Shown: positions 12,322 to 24,408, counted from the stretch's first letter. The stretch is DNA of 64,000 bases from Nymphaea colorata (GCF_008831285.2 NC_045139.1:5554704-5618703), one strand, 5' to 3'. Translations and numbers: made by a program. The notes: generated by a model from the letters alone, not told the origin.

Positions 12322-14081
12322 ATGGACCAGCTCCCATTCCAGGTCAGGCTAGGCACCAGCCATAAAATGGGCTCGGGCTGGCTCTGACCTGACAAAAAAC
12401 TCGGGCCCAAACCAAGTGAGCAGTAACCTCATCCCACATACCAAGTGAAGGCCGAAGCCTGAGCCCCGTCTGTTGCACCAACCCTCTCAACTTTTATAAA
12501 CATGACAAAAATAGTTTTCAAAAGTAAGGAGTGGCATTATCACAATTTTTTGGCTGAGGGACACTCAGAGTCACCAACTTGGGTCTGGTATGGTCCGCAT
12601 GGGCACTGCATGTGGCCGGCGCTAGGTCCAGCTTCATTCCTAACGAAATTTTGGAAGGATTGGTGTAGGCAGTGGCCCATATCAGCCCACAAGTAGCTTT
12701 GCTACTGACGGAGTTGAAGCAGCAGAACGGCGTCTGTGATTGGCCCTGAGTCTGCGCAGCACATCCACCAGCAGCGACTCCAATGTGCAGCAGCAACACG
12801 AACTGTAACAGATGGAGAAGAATAGAAAGAAAAAAAAAGCCAGAAGGAAAGGTGTTATCTTTGACGGGTTTGCTTCTATGAAGGGCAGACTTGAGAGAAA
12901 AACAACAATACTAAATCTGAGTATTGCTGGGCATTTATAGGCCAGCCTCATAGGTTTTCTAGGTGGGATTTGAAGGTTATGTATAATCTTTTAATTTTGG
13001 AAGTCATTTATATCCTTGCAGTTAGGAGTTTTAGGGATATAGGAATCCATTAAAAAAGGAGATGTCGTGTATAAGGCTGAATCAAGACTCGCGTTCACAT
13101 AAGTCATTCCTTATCGAAAACAATACATTTACAGCATTCCTTGACATGATGGACTATAAGGAAGCCAAAGCGAAGTGAGTGTGCTTATGAAAAGTGACGA
13201 GCAAATGCATTTAGCTCGTGGTCACTATCCAACAGCTCCTGCTTAGAAGCATATACTTTTCAAGAACGGTTCATGGCTCTCATCCATTAATACTTTTTAA
13301 GAATGGTTCATGGCTCTCATCCTTTCCCTAGACCAAATTTTGCAAGTGCAATGCACAGTTGAAATCATGACAGTAAACAACAAAGCATCGAAGAACATGT
13401 GCTAATATCTTCTTGTTTTCCCCTCTGTCGGTGGTGGAGCCAGATTTTTTTGGTTGAAGAGCACTCGAGTTACAAGCACACGTCTGGTGCGCGCATCTTA
13501 CGTAATTTTTGAGACACTACTGTGTGATTGCACTTATATGTGTCTGTTATTGGTATAGCACGCAGCTTATACAACTTATACGAAAAGAAGATTCTTCTTC
13601 TTCTTAGGTTGACCGGGTATGCATAATTCATAGTCCAAATGAAATGTTTATAAGTTCTTCCAATAAAATTTTTCATCGACTAGCCCCCGTGTATCTTCGT
13701 CATCACTCTCTTAACTCTCAGCAGTTAAATATTAATCAAAACAACTGTTATAACTAGACATCGTCCTGAACACTGTGAACCGACTGCAAATTTCACCGTC
13801 TACAGCACCATCACCATAGTGTTGCACTCTCTACTTGGTCACACTACGAGATTTCATTTGAGCTCTGACGCATGAATCAAAAGGATAAGTTTTCGTTTGC
13901 ACTCACCCATTCTAGTGATAATCTGGTAGCTCTTCAATGTATACTCCCTAATGTCGATCATCATCATCTATTTATTCTCAACGCGATTCTCATCACAAGT
14001 TGTTCGTTTCTGGTGGTTTAGCAGGTTTAGCAGATGATTCCTAGCTACAGTACCCTCTTTTTTTAAGGGAAAAAAATGTCC

Positions 14082-14412
14082 TAAGGGCCGTTTGGGAGAG
14101 AAAGTTACGTGCGCCATGCTCAGTAAAAGAGAGAAGGACACTTTGGTATTTTATTAAAAATTGTTCTCCATAGTCTTTTTACTTTTGTTTATGTTCAAAT
14201 TTGTCTTTAAAAAAAGTTTTTTTTGTTCAGTGTGAACTAAGAGTATTTTAGTCATTAACCATATTAACGCATGAAAAGTCATGCACTAATATAACGCACG
14301 AAAAATATGCAGCAGTATGACACATATAACCAGGTTTTGGCACCAAAGACACTTTGCGAGTGATTCATGAGGCGCTCATAAAATGTCCATAGTGCCAAAC
14401 AACTCTTAAATG
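14082..14412. mobile_element. MITE-like element with 'gggccgtttgg' ends
   Basis: Begins 'aagggccgtttggg' and ends 'tgccaaacaactctt', which are imperfect inverted repeats. The inside is AT-rich with no coding. The size (~330 bp) and ends resemble common plant non-autonomous DNA transposons; target duplication is not clear. Confidence 0.5.
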
Positions 14413-14495
14413 CCATGCCATATATATCTCATGAAGTCTTATAGTTGAAAAAAAGGAAAAGTGTAAAATTAAAAGGAATTGACTACAATGTGATG

Positions 14496-14765
14496 CTAGC
14501 GAATGTTACAAACACGATTGAAATCCTCATAATGCATTCCTCCATTTTTTGTATGGTTCAATGCTGAAATCATGGTTTCCAGAGTGATTTTGACAAAAGG
14601 TTTGCTTGCTCCTCCACTTAGATATTCAACACTAGAAAGGAAAATGTATAGTTTGCGAAGTCTAGAAAGCTCTGTAAGTATTAAAAGAGTGCCCTTTTGC
14701 ATCCTTCGCAAAAGTGAAAGTTCCCGTTTTAGAACAAGTGCCTGTTCGCTTTCGATTCGTCATCC
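14496..14765 (-). pseudogene. Unidentified protein-coding relic (~85 codons)
   Basis: On the minus strand an open frame of about 85 codons runs to a TAG at 14496-14498 with no internal stop. It contains readable, protein-like patches such as LLRRMQKGTLLILTELSRL, SSVEYLSGGASKPFVKITLE and NGGMHYEDFNRVCNIR. It has mixed composition rather than AT-derived low complexity. It is preceded by a stop, has no good upstream exons, and lies next to a MITE. I do not recognise the family. It may be a captured exon or dead gene fragment; an overlapping plus-strand frame (14572-14769) looks less protein-like. Confidence 0.3.
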
Positions 14766-15084
14766 ATAAAGACGACGAAATCATTTACCAAGGTCATGTA
14801 TATAATATATTGAATGATATAATAAGAACGAGCGATCATGACATACAGGGGTGGGGTTAGATTTTGTTTTTTCTGATCGAATAGAATATAATATGACTAA
14901 ATAAAATTTTTGATTTTTTTTTTCCAAGGGCCAACTACATTCTTTCAAAAAATTTACGAGAGCTTGAATTTCTAAAAATTTAATTAACAGATAAATTTTT
15001 TACTTTTCAAACACCACACTCAAACCATGGAGCAAACATTGACATCGTGCAATGAGGTAGGGCCTGGGAAGTTAGCTTCTAAGC

Positions 15085-15420
15085 TCGGACTCTTTTATTT
15101 TAGTGCCGCACCCGAGTTGCATCGAGTCGGGTATGCACTGGACATGGATGCAGCTCCGACTCACACCTGAGCCCAATCAAAATGTCATATTAGTAAATTA
15201 CTTATATAATGTATGTTATTTTGATATTTTCCTATGCAATACAATTATTCAAGTATGTTATATACATTAATAACTAATTTTTAATAAAAATATATGCATA
15301 CTTATTTTGTTACACATATAATAAATTAAAAATAATAATAATAATAAAATACCTTCGTCGCACCGCCGCACCTAAATTTTTTGGGATATACCACTCCGGC
15401 ACCCGCATCCCGCACTCAGG
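15085..15420 (+). repeat. Dispersed ~0.3 kb repeat, family R, copy 2
   Basis: Matches 2334-2625 in the same orientation, including the core around 'attattcaagtatgttata' and the TAA run near 15330-15345, and ends in GC-rich 'ccggcacccgcatcccgcac'. Confidence 0.7.
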
Positions 15421-15664
15421 TGACATAGGTTAACTTTGGGAGTGGGAGTGTTGCATTCTAATGGTGATCAGTGATCAGTCTGAAGGCTAAGCGAGACAAG
15501 TTTGAAATGAAGTTAGATGTTGAATGATAAAGGATTGAGGGTGCCAATTAATGAGTAAAAGTTTTTATTTGTGAAAGAACATATGTGGTTGATTCTACTG
15601 GTCGGGTTAGGGTTCTGAAGATGGCACACTTTGATTCCTGTCGATGTCGATGGAGGGAGGCAGG

Positions 15665-16098
15665 TAGGGCTGCACAATGAGCCGAGTCAACTCGGGCTAG
15701 ACTCAAACTCACTCGAAAAAACTATGCTCGTGCTCGACTCTTTTATGAATGAGCCGAGTTCGAGCTTACAAAGATACTCTGAAACGGTAAATGAGTCGAG
15801 TTTGAGTTTCAGGTACTCGACTCGTTTATACTCAACTCGACTCGCAAACTGGTACTTTGTATAATAGTGCCAAAACCGGTTCACTGGTTTTAACTTTCAT
15901 GGTAAAAGCACATTTTCACAAGTAATACGAGTTACATGAGTTAACATTAAACCAATTAGTACATAAGAGTTAAATGGGTTAAACGAGTCGAGTTCGAGGT
16001 CAATTTTATGTAGTCGAGTCGAGCTCGATTCGACTTCGAGTTGAGCTCAAGCTCGAGCTAGCCAAGCTCAGGTTCGACTTGACTTGTGTGCAGCCCTA
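15665..16098. mobile_element. MITE with perfect 12 bp TIR TAGGGCTGCACA
   Basis: Starts TAGGGCTGCACA (15665-15676) and ends with its exact reverse complement TGTGCAGCCCTA (16087-16098), 434 bp in all. The interior is rich in 'gagtcgag' and 'gagctcgag' motifs near both ends and has no coding capacity. This fits a non-autonomous hAT-like element, but the eight flanking bases on each side do not match, so the target duplication is decayed or the true ends differ slightly. A related fragment may lie near 58445-58770. Confidence 0.7.
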
Positions 16099-16628
16099 AG
16101 GGGAGGAGGGAGAGGGGCCTAACATGTTGCTCACCTTAAAAAAAAAAAACAAAAGAAACATGTGCTTGCCTTGCTAAAAGAAATAAGTGTGCTGAACAAA
16201 AGCAGCGGACACTCTGTAGACGAGATTAGGAAGATGGTTAGGAGTTCCTTTGAATGACACTGGAGGTTTTCCAAAGGATAGGATACCGCCTGCGACCAAT
16301 ATTATAATGTTAATCTTCGAGCCAATCCATGCATAGACCGAAAAACTCCCCAGAGGTATAAACTCATTATATATATATATATATATTGTCAAGTATTTAA
16401 AGTGCATGCATCCCTAGAAGAGAAATATTGTTGAAGAAAAATAACGTTAATGTGAACATAAAAGGGTTTACTAACACCAATTGGGCTAGAATCATAATAA
16501 CGAGCCTCAGCCTTCCTGACTTGTGATCAACTGATCGTATATTGAAAGAGTTGGGCTTTCAATGTTCATTCATAAGCTTCAAAAAGTTGTGACAGAGCAG
16601 TGCGGTGAAAATTAGGACCATGTGGTCA

Positions 16629-16803
16629 GGAGTGAAGCCAAGGTAAGGTTCGCATGGGCCCTGGTCTCACCTTAACAATTTTTTTAAAAAAATTTATATG
16701 TAAATTTTTTAAAATTTCACTTGTTCTATATAAAAATTTTGAAAATTAATATTTTGGCCTTTAATTCAGCTCTCCTCATGAAAAAATTCTGGTTTTGCTC
16801 TGC
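16629..16803 (+). mobile_element. MITE-like element, 'ggagccag' family
   Basis: Starts 'ggagtgaagccaaggt' and ends 'ttctggttttgctc', matching the copies at 54809-54988 and (inverted) 45567-45742 along their length. The core contains a shared 'tatataaaaattttgaaaa' segment. Confidence 0.6.
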
Positions 16804-16889
16804 ATGATGCATGTAAAATTGGAAAAAAAAGTTATGAGAACTGTGCAGTACTGCAAACACTATTTTTTTAGTAAAAGATCACCAGCACA

Positions 16890-17165
16890 TAAATGCGCTA
16901 AAACTAGGTTTTGGACGTAAAAACTAATTTTGTCTTCAAAACTAAGCTTTTAGAGCATTTGGATGAGACCAGTTTAAGAAGAACCCTGCTTTGATAAAAT
17001 TTAGTTTTTTTTAAAGAAAATGGAAAACCAGACCCCCCACCTTTTGTTTTATATATGAAAGACCAGGTTTTGTGCATATCATCCGAACAAATAAACCAAA
17101 TTTTCAACATTTATTAAGAAACTTGGTTAACATGAAACTAGGTTAGATGAAGGTGTCATCCTAAT
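16890..17165. repeat. Dispersed AT-rich element ending near 'gtcatcc'
   Basis: Contains several 'aaaactaggtttt'-type phrases and ends near 'ggtgtcatcctaat'. Similar sequences ending 'gtcatccaaac' occur at 11057-11067, 11735-11745, 20432-20441 and 56080-56090. Non-coding, probably a dispersed non-autonomous element. Confidence 0.4.
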
Positions 17166-17423
17166 AAAAAATGAAAATGAGATTGAGAGAGCAGAAAATG
17201 AACAAAAGAAAAATAATATATACATATTGAACTTGTTTTATACATATGAAGTGCAATACAACATAGTATTATTATATACAACATCCAAATCTCCTATCTA
17301 CATGATGATGTCTCAAATCCTGAGGAATAGGCCCAAAGGCCGTGATTGAAACGAACAAAATTTATAGGAAACATAATAGATTCCACGATACCAAGAGTGG
17401 ACTCATACAACGTTCTATGTACT

Positions 17424-17554
17424 TTACAAGCAAAATCGAGACCTGATCTCATGCAACTCAGGCGCTACTTGTTTGTGCAAGAGCTCCACAACACGATCGC
17501 CATTTATGGTCGACATCGTTTGCCAGCAATCCCGCTGGGAAATGCAAGAAATAG
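17424..17554 (-). pseudogene. Terminal-exon-like fragment, family not recognised
   Basis: On the minus strand a pyrimidine-rich stretch and acceptor 'ttgttcag' (just above 17554) open a 131 bp frame ending in TAA at 17424-17426. The last residues read NGDRVVELLHKQVAPELH then EIRSRFCL, which has normal protein composition in an AT-rich setting. I found no matching upstream exons in 17.6-21 kb, so it is either the last exon of a gene whose remaining exons I cannot see, or a relic. An alternative acceptor 14 bases inside the frame is possible. Confidence 0.25.
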
Positions 17555-17859
17555 CTGAACAAAAGCCAATTCCACAAGAACATTCAAGAAGAAACAGGAA
17601 AAAAAAGCAAATTTAGAAAGGAAAAAATGGATAATCTACTTGAAGAATGAAGCATAAAATATTTGGCAAAAGAAAGCAACAAGAAACCACATGAACTAAA
17701 TAAGAACATCCCTGAAGGAGCTTCGTCGATTTCTAGTGTCCAGAGCACTGGTAAACCTTCGACCCTTCAAAGATACAGAGAATCTCAGGAGATGTCATCT
17801 TTTATTTTCCCTTACTGGTTATCACCAAGGGATCGAAGCAAAGGAAGATGAAGAAATAA

Positions 17860-18110
17860 AAGAATATGGTAGGAACACTACTAGGTAGACCATAGAATGA
17901 AGGGTAAGCAGAGGCGAGAGAGAAGAGAGAGGAGAGGGTGATTTGGGTGTTTGGCTGTGAGAAGAAGGGAGACTGAGAGAGACGAAGATATAGAGAGATG
18001 GGGAGAGAAAGAAAGAGACAGATAAATAACTCATTGCGTAAGGTGGAAACCCCAATATTTAGGCGTTTCAATGAGAGAGAGATGGACAGAAAGACTGTGG
18101 GCTTTCAGGA
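17860..18110. other. Purine-rich (GA) low-complexity stretch
   Basis: Dominated by 'gagaga'-type sequence on the plus strand. The matching minus-strand open frames are Ser/Leu/Phe/Pro-rich and are read as low-complexity artefacts, not genes. The rest of 18.1-21.2 kb is AT-rich intergenic DNA with decayed repeats (for example 19300-19640, rich in 'ggatctgg'/'cccagatc'-like phrases). Confidence 0.5.
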
Positions 18111-18803
18111 AGAAGATTTGATGCCCATAAAAAACAGAGAAAAAACGAAGTTTCCTGAGGAGATGTCACAAAAGAATGAGGATTATATACACCAAAAAAT
18201 TGAAAATTTCATTAATTTACATATACGTTTTTTAAAAAGTTATGTATCTTATATACAAATTTAGAAAAATAATATTTTGGCTCGTATCAAAATTTTAAAC
18301 CATAATGGCATAAAACTTTCAAAGCCATAACCTTATGCCTCTAAGGTTTTTCTGATTTTCTTCGGGGCTTTCTTATATTCTTCTTATCTTCTTTCGAACT
18401 GTGGATAATGGTTCTTAAATTATGTTCCTAAAAATTTTAGATTATGGCACATTAAGTTATATAGGGAAGAAATTATTGGAGTCTTCCTAATAAGTTAGTT
18501 TGATTTCTAGTCGAGGTGATCCCGATACTGAAAAGTCATATATCAAGTAGGAGTTTCAATCAACAATCGACCATCTCACCTCACTCCCATATAAAAAGAT
18601 CAGATAGAGATAGAAAGAGAGAAATTTTGCAATTTACACTCTCGCAACAATATTATGCATATGTGATGCAATTCTGCTTGTCGGATGACTAAAATTTAAA
18701 AATTTCACAGTAAAAAACAGTCAGTATATTTGCATTGATGGTGGTTTATGATGTGGTGATATCTTTAATTATTGGTGGAAATAGAAATTTTGAGTTGAGG
18801 GAT

Positions 18804-18844
18804 ATATATATATATATATCTATATATATATATATATATATATA
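18804..18844. repeat. (AT)n microsatellite
   Basis: AT run with one interruption, in noncoding DNA. Confidence 0.9.
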
Positions 18845-18958
18845 GCAACTATGTGATGTGATAGCACTGACTTCTCTTCATTTTTCAGGTCTCTCTTATC
18901 TAAGATTTACCCATTTTAAGGTGGAAAGAATGGTTTGGTTTGCAGAGACCAAAAAAAA

Positions 18959-18972
18959 GGGGGGGGGGGGGG
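18959..18972. repeat. poly(G) run, 14 bases
   Basis: A run of G following a run of A, unusual in this AT-rich region. It could also be a place of sequencing or assembly uncertainty. Confidence 0.85.
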
Positions 18973-21251
18973 AAATGAAAAAAATAAGAGAATAAAAAGA
19001 TAGAAAACTGACATTAGCTAAACTCGTTCCTTAGATATAGTTTATTTGTTTATTTAGTAACATACTTTTATGCCTTTTCAGAAAAAGTAATTTATGTAAA
19101 CATGTTTCTATGCTCACAATTATGAGTTCCACAAGAGAAATTCTAGTTGTTGATCATTAAGCTTTTATAAAAACTTAGTTATACACTTAAAAATACATGT
19201 ACAATATTTTGTAATATTTTGATTATGAAAATCACATCCTTATAGTAACTACATAAGAGAAAAAAAAAAGTATGAAACTTAAAGACCAAGTTCCATTTAC
19301 CCATCTCGAACCGATTCGACTGGAACCCAGCTTAGGTCCCTCAGTTTAGGCCCAATCCCATTGTCATGCGCTGGATCTGGACCTAAATCTGGGTCTAAAT
19401 AACTTGCATATCCTATTTAATCTAAAAACTACAGGTCAACACAGGTGGATTTTAACAGGTCAGATCCCGGTGAGATCTGAGAAATTACTTACAGGTCAAA
19501 CTTTGGCACGTCTGACCTAATCAGATTTGGATCGGGATAACTGGATCCATATCCAATGTCATGCATACACCCCAGATCTGAAATTTAGTCAGACCCGGAC
19601 TCGGATTGACTGGATTCCACACTCTGGCAGTTAAATGGATCCCAATTAGGAACTTCCTCAAACTCAGATTCTCTCGTACATCATATTTGGATCCGATCCG
19701 TTTCGCTTCCAGAAAGTCCGGATTCCAAAAAAGAGATCAAATCGGCAAAGTACAACGGGGCCGAGAACCGTAAAGGTACTAACTTCGTCCGTACACTAAA
19801 TTACCAAACTGCCCCTCGTTATCTGCCAATCGTTGTGCAGGAACAAGGGTAAATTCGTCATTTTATTAGCGCTTATCACATAACCCACGCCTTTTTGTCA
19901 ATTCTCGGAACTGCCATTCGCCCTGTGGCCGGATCGGGCCTCTTCGATGTGGATCAACAAGTCCTCAATTTTTTCCCCGTATATAGGACTGCTTAGATCC
20001 TGTCTCCTCTCAAATTTTAAGTTCGAGATCTTCTCTTTTAATTTTAGATCACCCTTTTTAACCAGGGGCAGAGATACGCGGGTTCTTCATGGAAAAGATA
20101 ATTAAGATCTTCATGGTGCAGGTGCAGGTCTCATGAAGCTCACTCTAAAACCTTAATTTAATGGTTGAATCTGAATCCAATTATATAGAGCAGTCTTGTG
20201 AAAGTCGGGTCACTATTCTACCAACTTAGTAAAATGTTCTAATATATAGGAGTCACTATTCTACGAGCTTAGTAAAATGTTCTAATATATAGGGGTCACT
20301 ACCCTTAGAACATTATAGTAAGTGAAGATATATGTTGTTGATTTGATCAAAAACTTACCAAAAACGAAACTAAGTTTCTAAAACTCATTAAAACTTGGCT
20401 TTTATAAAACTAAAGCTGGTTAGGTAACAATGTCATCCAAATGGCACTAAAGTGATTAATAAGAACCGTGGCTCCTAACATCAAACATTGGTAGCTTGTT
20501 GTGTTATGAGATATGACGGCTTGACCCGACCCATGGACCCGACATTGCCGGCGATGTCTCCTCTGTAATTATAAGAAAAGGCGGAGCCAAAAAATAAAAT
20601 GCAAAACGGCAGGGGTTTCTATTTTTGTATATTTCAAGAAGACGGACCTCAATCAATCGTGAGACCAATACCATGTAGCGCTTGATATTTTCGTTATTAC
20701 GTACGAGTACCTGTGTTGGTTAAATTCCTTTCGAGAGCTTCCTTTACTTTAGCTTCGTTTTTCTCATTCTTGTTCTCGTGATGTTTAAGAAAAACAATTG
20801 TGTTCTTTTTTCAAAGACTTTTAAAACTTCATTTTCTAGACTCTTTAACTTGTGTTTGATAACTTTGGATCTCGAGAGACTGATCAAAGGTCTCCTTTAG
20901 GTAAGACCTATAATGCAAACAAACGCTAAATTAAAAAAAAAAAAAAAGATTTGATGTCTTCAGTCTATGGTCAATACATTATATTTGAAGCATATTTAAA
21001 ACTATAAAATGCCCTTTAAGAAAAATACAAAAAGTTATCTGGAAATTGTTACAAAGTCCAGCATTTCGATTGTTTTTTCTAAAATTTTAAAGTTTTTTCC
21101 TATCCCACATATTTTATATTTTCGCTTCTAGTGCACCAAAGTAAATTAAGGAAGGATGCCACGCCTTAAATTAAACAACGCAAAACTGAGGCAGCGCTTT
21201 ATATAGGCTAAAATAAGTGCAGCTTTACGTAATATTTAGGAATAATTCTCC

Positions 21252-21258
21252 TATAAAT
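21252..21258 (+). promoter_or_regulatory. TATA-like box upstream of the 21.3 kb gene
   Basis: The string 'ctataaatga' lies about 70 bases before the ATG at 21324, which would place transcription start near 21280. Another TATA-like string lies near 21200. Inferred from sequence only. Confidence 0.45.
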
Positions 21259-21323
21259 GACCGTCCCGGTCATCGACACAGGGTGAGAAACCAAGGGAGG
21301 GGGAAGGAGCAGGAGGGAGCACG

Positions 21324-24300
21324 ATGGCGATGAGACTAGCAGAAGCAGCGGTCGGGGAATTAGGGAGCCGAGCCACACGAGCGATCTTCCCTAGCTCGAG
21401 GCTTCTGAATTACCGGAGCAGGTCTTCTGGATCGTCCCGGAAAAAGGAAGGCGGCGACAGCGGCGGCCTCGCGGAGCTCGTCGAGGTGGAGATCCCAGAG
21501 GGATCGGACCTCGCCGGGGGCGTCAAGCTGCTCCAGGACGCCGTTCACGCTATCATGGTCAGCCGGGCCGCGCCGGTTTGGCTCCCGTTCCGGCCGGGCT
21601 CCTCCTATTGGGTCCCACCGAGGAAGAAGGCGACGGCAGCGGCCGTTTCCACGAACCTGGCGGATCTGGTTGGGAAGCTGACGAATCCAATGACGGATGA
21701 GGAGTCTCTGTCGCTTACTACGAGTAGAGGATGGCCTTCTCGTTCGTATTTTGTTGAAGGTTTTTGCTTTTTGCCCTTTTCCCTTTTCTCTACTTGCATT
21801 TTATCTTGGAAATTCGACACGATGGATGCGTAAATTTTGATTTTTCTTGAAGAGAAGTCTTAAAACGGCATAGAAGATATGTTCCATGATAATTTTATTG
21901 TCCATTCTTTTATTAAATTTCTCCGATTTTTTGAGGATCCATAATCTGATTGTTGCACGAAATCGAAGAGTGTACGAAATAAGCATCAGAATATGTGTAA
22001 AATAGTGCTGATTTAATGATACAGGGATTCTTCTTTCTAATTATCATTTCGAATTTAGCAGTTTTCTCTAGCATAATGAATACAGAAATAATCTGCAAAA
22101 TTATTGAAGTTAGGTTCTGCATCAGAGAACATTTTTTGGTGGTTTCTAGGTCAATGATTTTGTAAAGCTTGATTTTTGTGTGCTCAATAGTTTTGGCAGC
22201 GGAGGTCGCGCGTCCGGAGGAAGAAATTTTAATCTAAGCGTTATTTTCTGTTGCTTTCTTTTTATAAAATTTTGGGTCAGGGAAACAGTTCCAAATTGTT
22301 CCTTTATAGTAGGTCATAGTTCTTTGTTTCTTTGACCGCTAGTCTTGCCTCAGTTTGTCATTGTTGTGGGACTCATAAAGTAGTTTTTTTTTTGTTATAT
22401 CACGAAGTTATGACCATGGGACCTATCTGTGAATGAAGTTAAGTCAAATGAACATAGTTTGTGAAGGTCCAGTCATCCGTTTTCCTTCCTCAATGGGCTA
22501 GACGCATTCTTTATCACATGAAATGATTACAACATAAATTCTTGTAGTTAGTGGGTATTCGGTCTTCCTTTTTTTTCTTCTCGAGCATTTTTTGGTGTCA
22601 GATTTGTTGGACTGAAATGTGATTGGTGCTAATCAACCAAATAAGTGCTATCTTATGGCTGTCTTTCTTTAACAAGTGCAGTTGAAACCCAGAGTATATC
22701 ATTAATGTTCTACTTGGTATTTCTGCCTTCAACGTTATGGTACTAGTTATTAACTTAACACTAAATTCCATTTTCATGAACTCGTCCCTTCAATTTTTTT
22801 TTCTATATTTTAAGGATTTGAAGTTCGTTCACTTCTTTGAATCATTGTAGTGTTAAGTAGTCTGGTCTGAACTCTAGATCAATATGCAGAGTGGTTAATT
22901 GGAATTATATCAATCTTCTTTAGCAATGTGGGATCCCGAAGTTGGTTTTATAGGTCTATTTTTTCTCTTTCTCTCTAGCAGAGGTAGTAATATAAGAATT
23001 GTACATAGCTACTACAAGGATTTGAAACTTGTAAGTTTGATATATGAGTATTAGATCAAATTATCTGTCCTTGCTTCAGTCATTATCTTCTAAGTGCAGC
23101 ATCCTGATGCTTCCCAGAGACGTCATTTGAAGAACAAGCATATGACATAATATAGAAGTGGAACTGTCTTTTTATTAGGGAATTGTATTTATGAAGATGG
23201 ACAAGAAAAACAAGCGACAGCCATCATTTCATAAACCTCTTTGTATAATCACAGCCGCAGGCTGAAAATCAACAACATGTGGTGTATATCTGTTGTATAT
23301 ACATGAGGGAGGATCTTCATAGATTCACAGGCTTATAATTCATAGAATCATCAATCATCATTGAAATGACGGAATGGCTATCAAAATGAATTTGGAGAGG
23401 AAATTTGCAGTGTCTGCTGCATGGTTAACCTGCATCCCTGGACCCTAAAGGTTCCTACCTTTCCGAAAATACAAATTTCCTGAAGGCTTTCATCAGTATG
23501 ATGCCTTAGCTGTAGTCCTTGGCCCCATGATGCACCTAGACACATTTTTTTATGTCCTCTATTTTGGAGTTTTTTCATCTTAATTCAGGTCTTGTTTGAT
23601 TGCATTACCATTACTTTACAGAGGCAACCAAACACATGATGAGGAAGTCACACTTCCTTCACACATAGCCTTGGGGAAGCATTATCGTTATGGTGATGAC
23701 CAGATACTGTGGAAGTTTTCCACATGGTGTGAAAGTTTTTGCACATGATCGTGTTTTGTGGATTTGTTAAAGCATGCTGAATGACAATCAATTATAGTCT
23801 AAACCTAACCTTGGTCTTTGATATTCATAGACTGCTTCAAATTCTAGTGGGAAGAACTAAATATGGTTTGCAACAATCCAGGGCTAGTGTTAGGGTGAAT
23901 GTTCTCTTCGATATAATTCGAGATCTGCTTCACAATATTTGTTTTGTGCATAAAAGCTTCTATGCTGTCTAGATAATCTCACGAGTTATTGGATATGCAC
24001 TGAGGTGTTTCTGCAAGATGTTGTTAATGGGTGTGAACTTATTGTCTGTATAACATACTCTATGGTAATGTATAAAAATTTGGTAAGAATGATATTATGC
24101 CCAGTAGCATTGATCAAATAGAGAATCTTGTTCCAGCTACCACTAAACAGACTGTTCTTTCCTTTCTTTACATAGTTCCTTTTAGGATAGCTAGAACCTC
24201 AAGATACAATATGGTGGTTTATTGCATTTGAGTTTTGAATTATGTATGTTTCATGTGTTATTTGTATTTTCAATCTGAAATTTAGATAATGGTAGTTCGT

Positions 24301-24408
24301 CTACCCAAAAGTTGCTAAATATTTACAAATGCAATTGTAGGTGCATCCCCAGATTCATCTGAGATCATGTCCAAACTGCCAGCAAAATCTGACGGGGAAG
24401 AGGAATAA
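21324..24408 (+). CDS. Conserved-looking plant protein of unknown function, 2 exons, 167 aa
   Basis: Exon 1 is 21324-21759 and exon 2 is 24341-24408, joined by a 2.58 kb GT..AG intron; the split Gly codon reads through in frame to TAA at 24406-24408. The ATG is the first in frame after a TATA-like box. Exon 1 is GC-rich against AT-rich surroundings, as expected of real coding DNA. The N-terminus (about residues 1-45) is rich in Ala, Arg and Ser and nearly free of acids at first, compatible with an organelle transit peptide. Residues about 75-100 carry a distinctive motif, AAPVWLPFRPGSSYWVPPRK, followed by a segment with DLVGKL and TDEESLS, then RGWPSRSYFVEG. The tail is acidic (SDGEEE). This matches the style of small plant-specific proteins of unknown function; I do not assign a name or activity. 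A downstream exon at about 26481 may belong to an alternative transcript. Confidence 0.75.

Larger units (their letters stand above)
7289..13675 (+). repeat. Large direct duplication, copy B (~6.4 kb)
   Basis: Collinear with copy A (3027-6460) but interrupted by extra material: about 7880-9030, about 9860-10245, about 10440-11150, the CT/GT microsatellite region at 12230-12360, and about 13513-13640. B has a segment (7412-7470) missing from A whose ends share 'ccgt', the pattern expected of a microhomology deletion in A. Both copies hold a minus-strand TATA-like string (near 12931-12941 in B, near 6084-6094 in A), which could mark an old LTR or promoter. No intact coding sequence. Confidence 0.85.

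Noticed and set aside
12682-12951. Minus-strand frame with a hydrophobic N-terminus in copy B, considered as a secreted small protein
   Set aside because: The corresponding part of copy A does not keep the frame, and the segment is part of a non-coding duplicated repeat.
17802-18071. Minus-strand Ser/Leu/Phe-rich frame
   Set aside because: It comes from a GA/CT low-complexity stretch and shows no domain or splice support.
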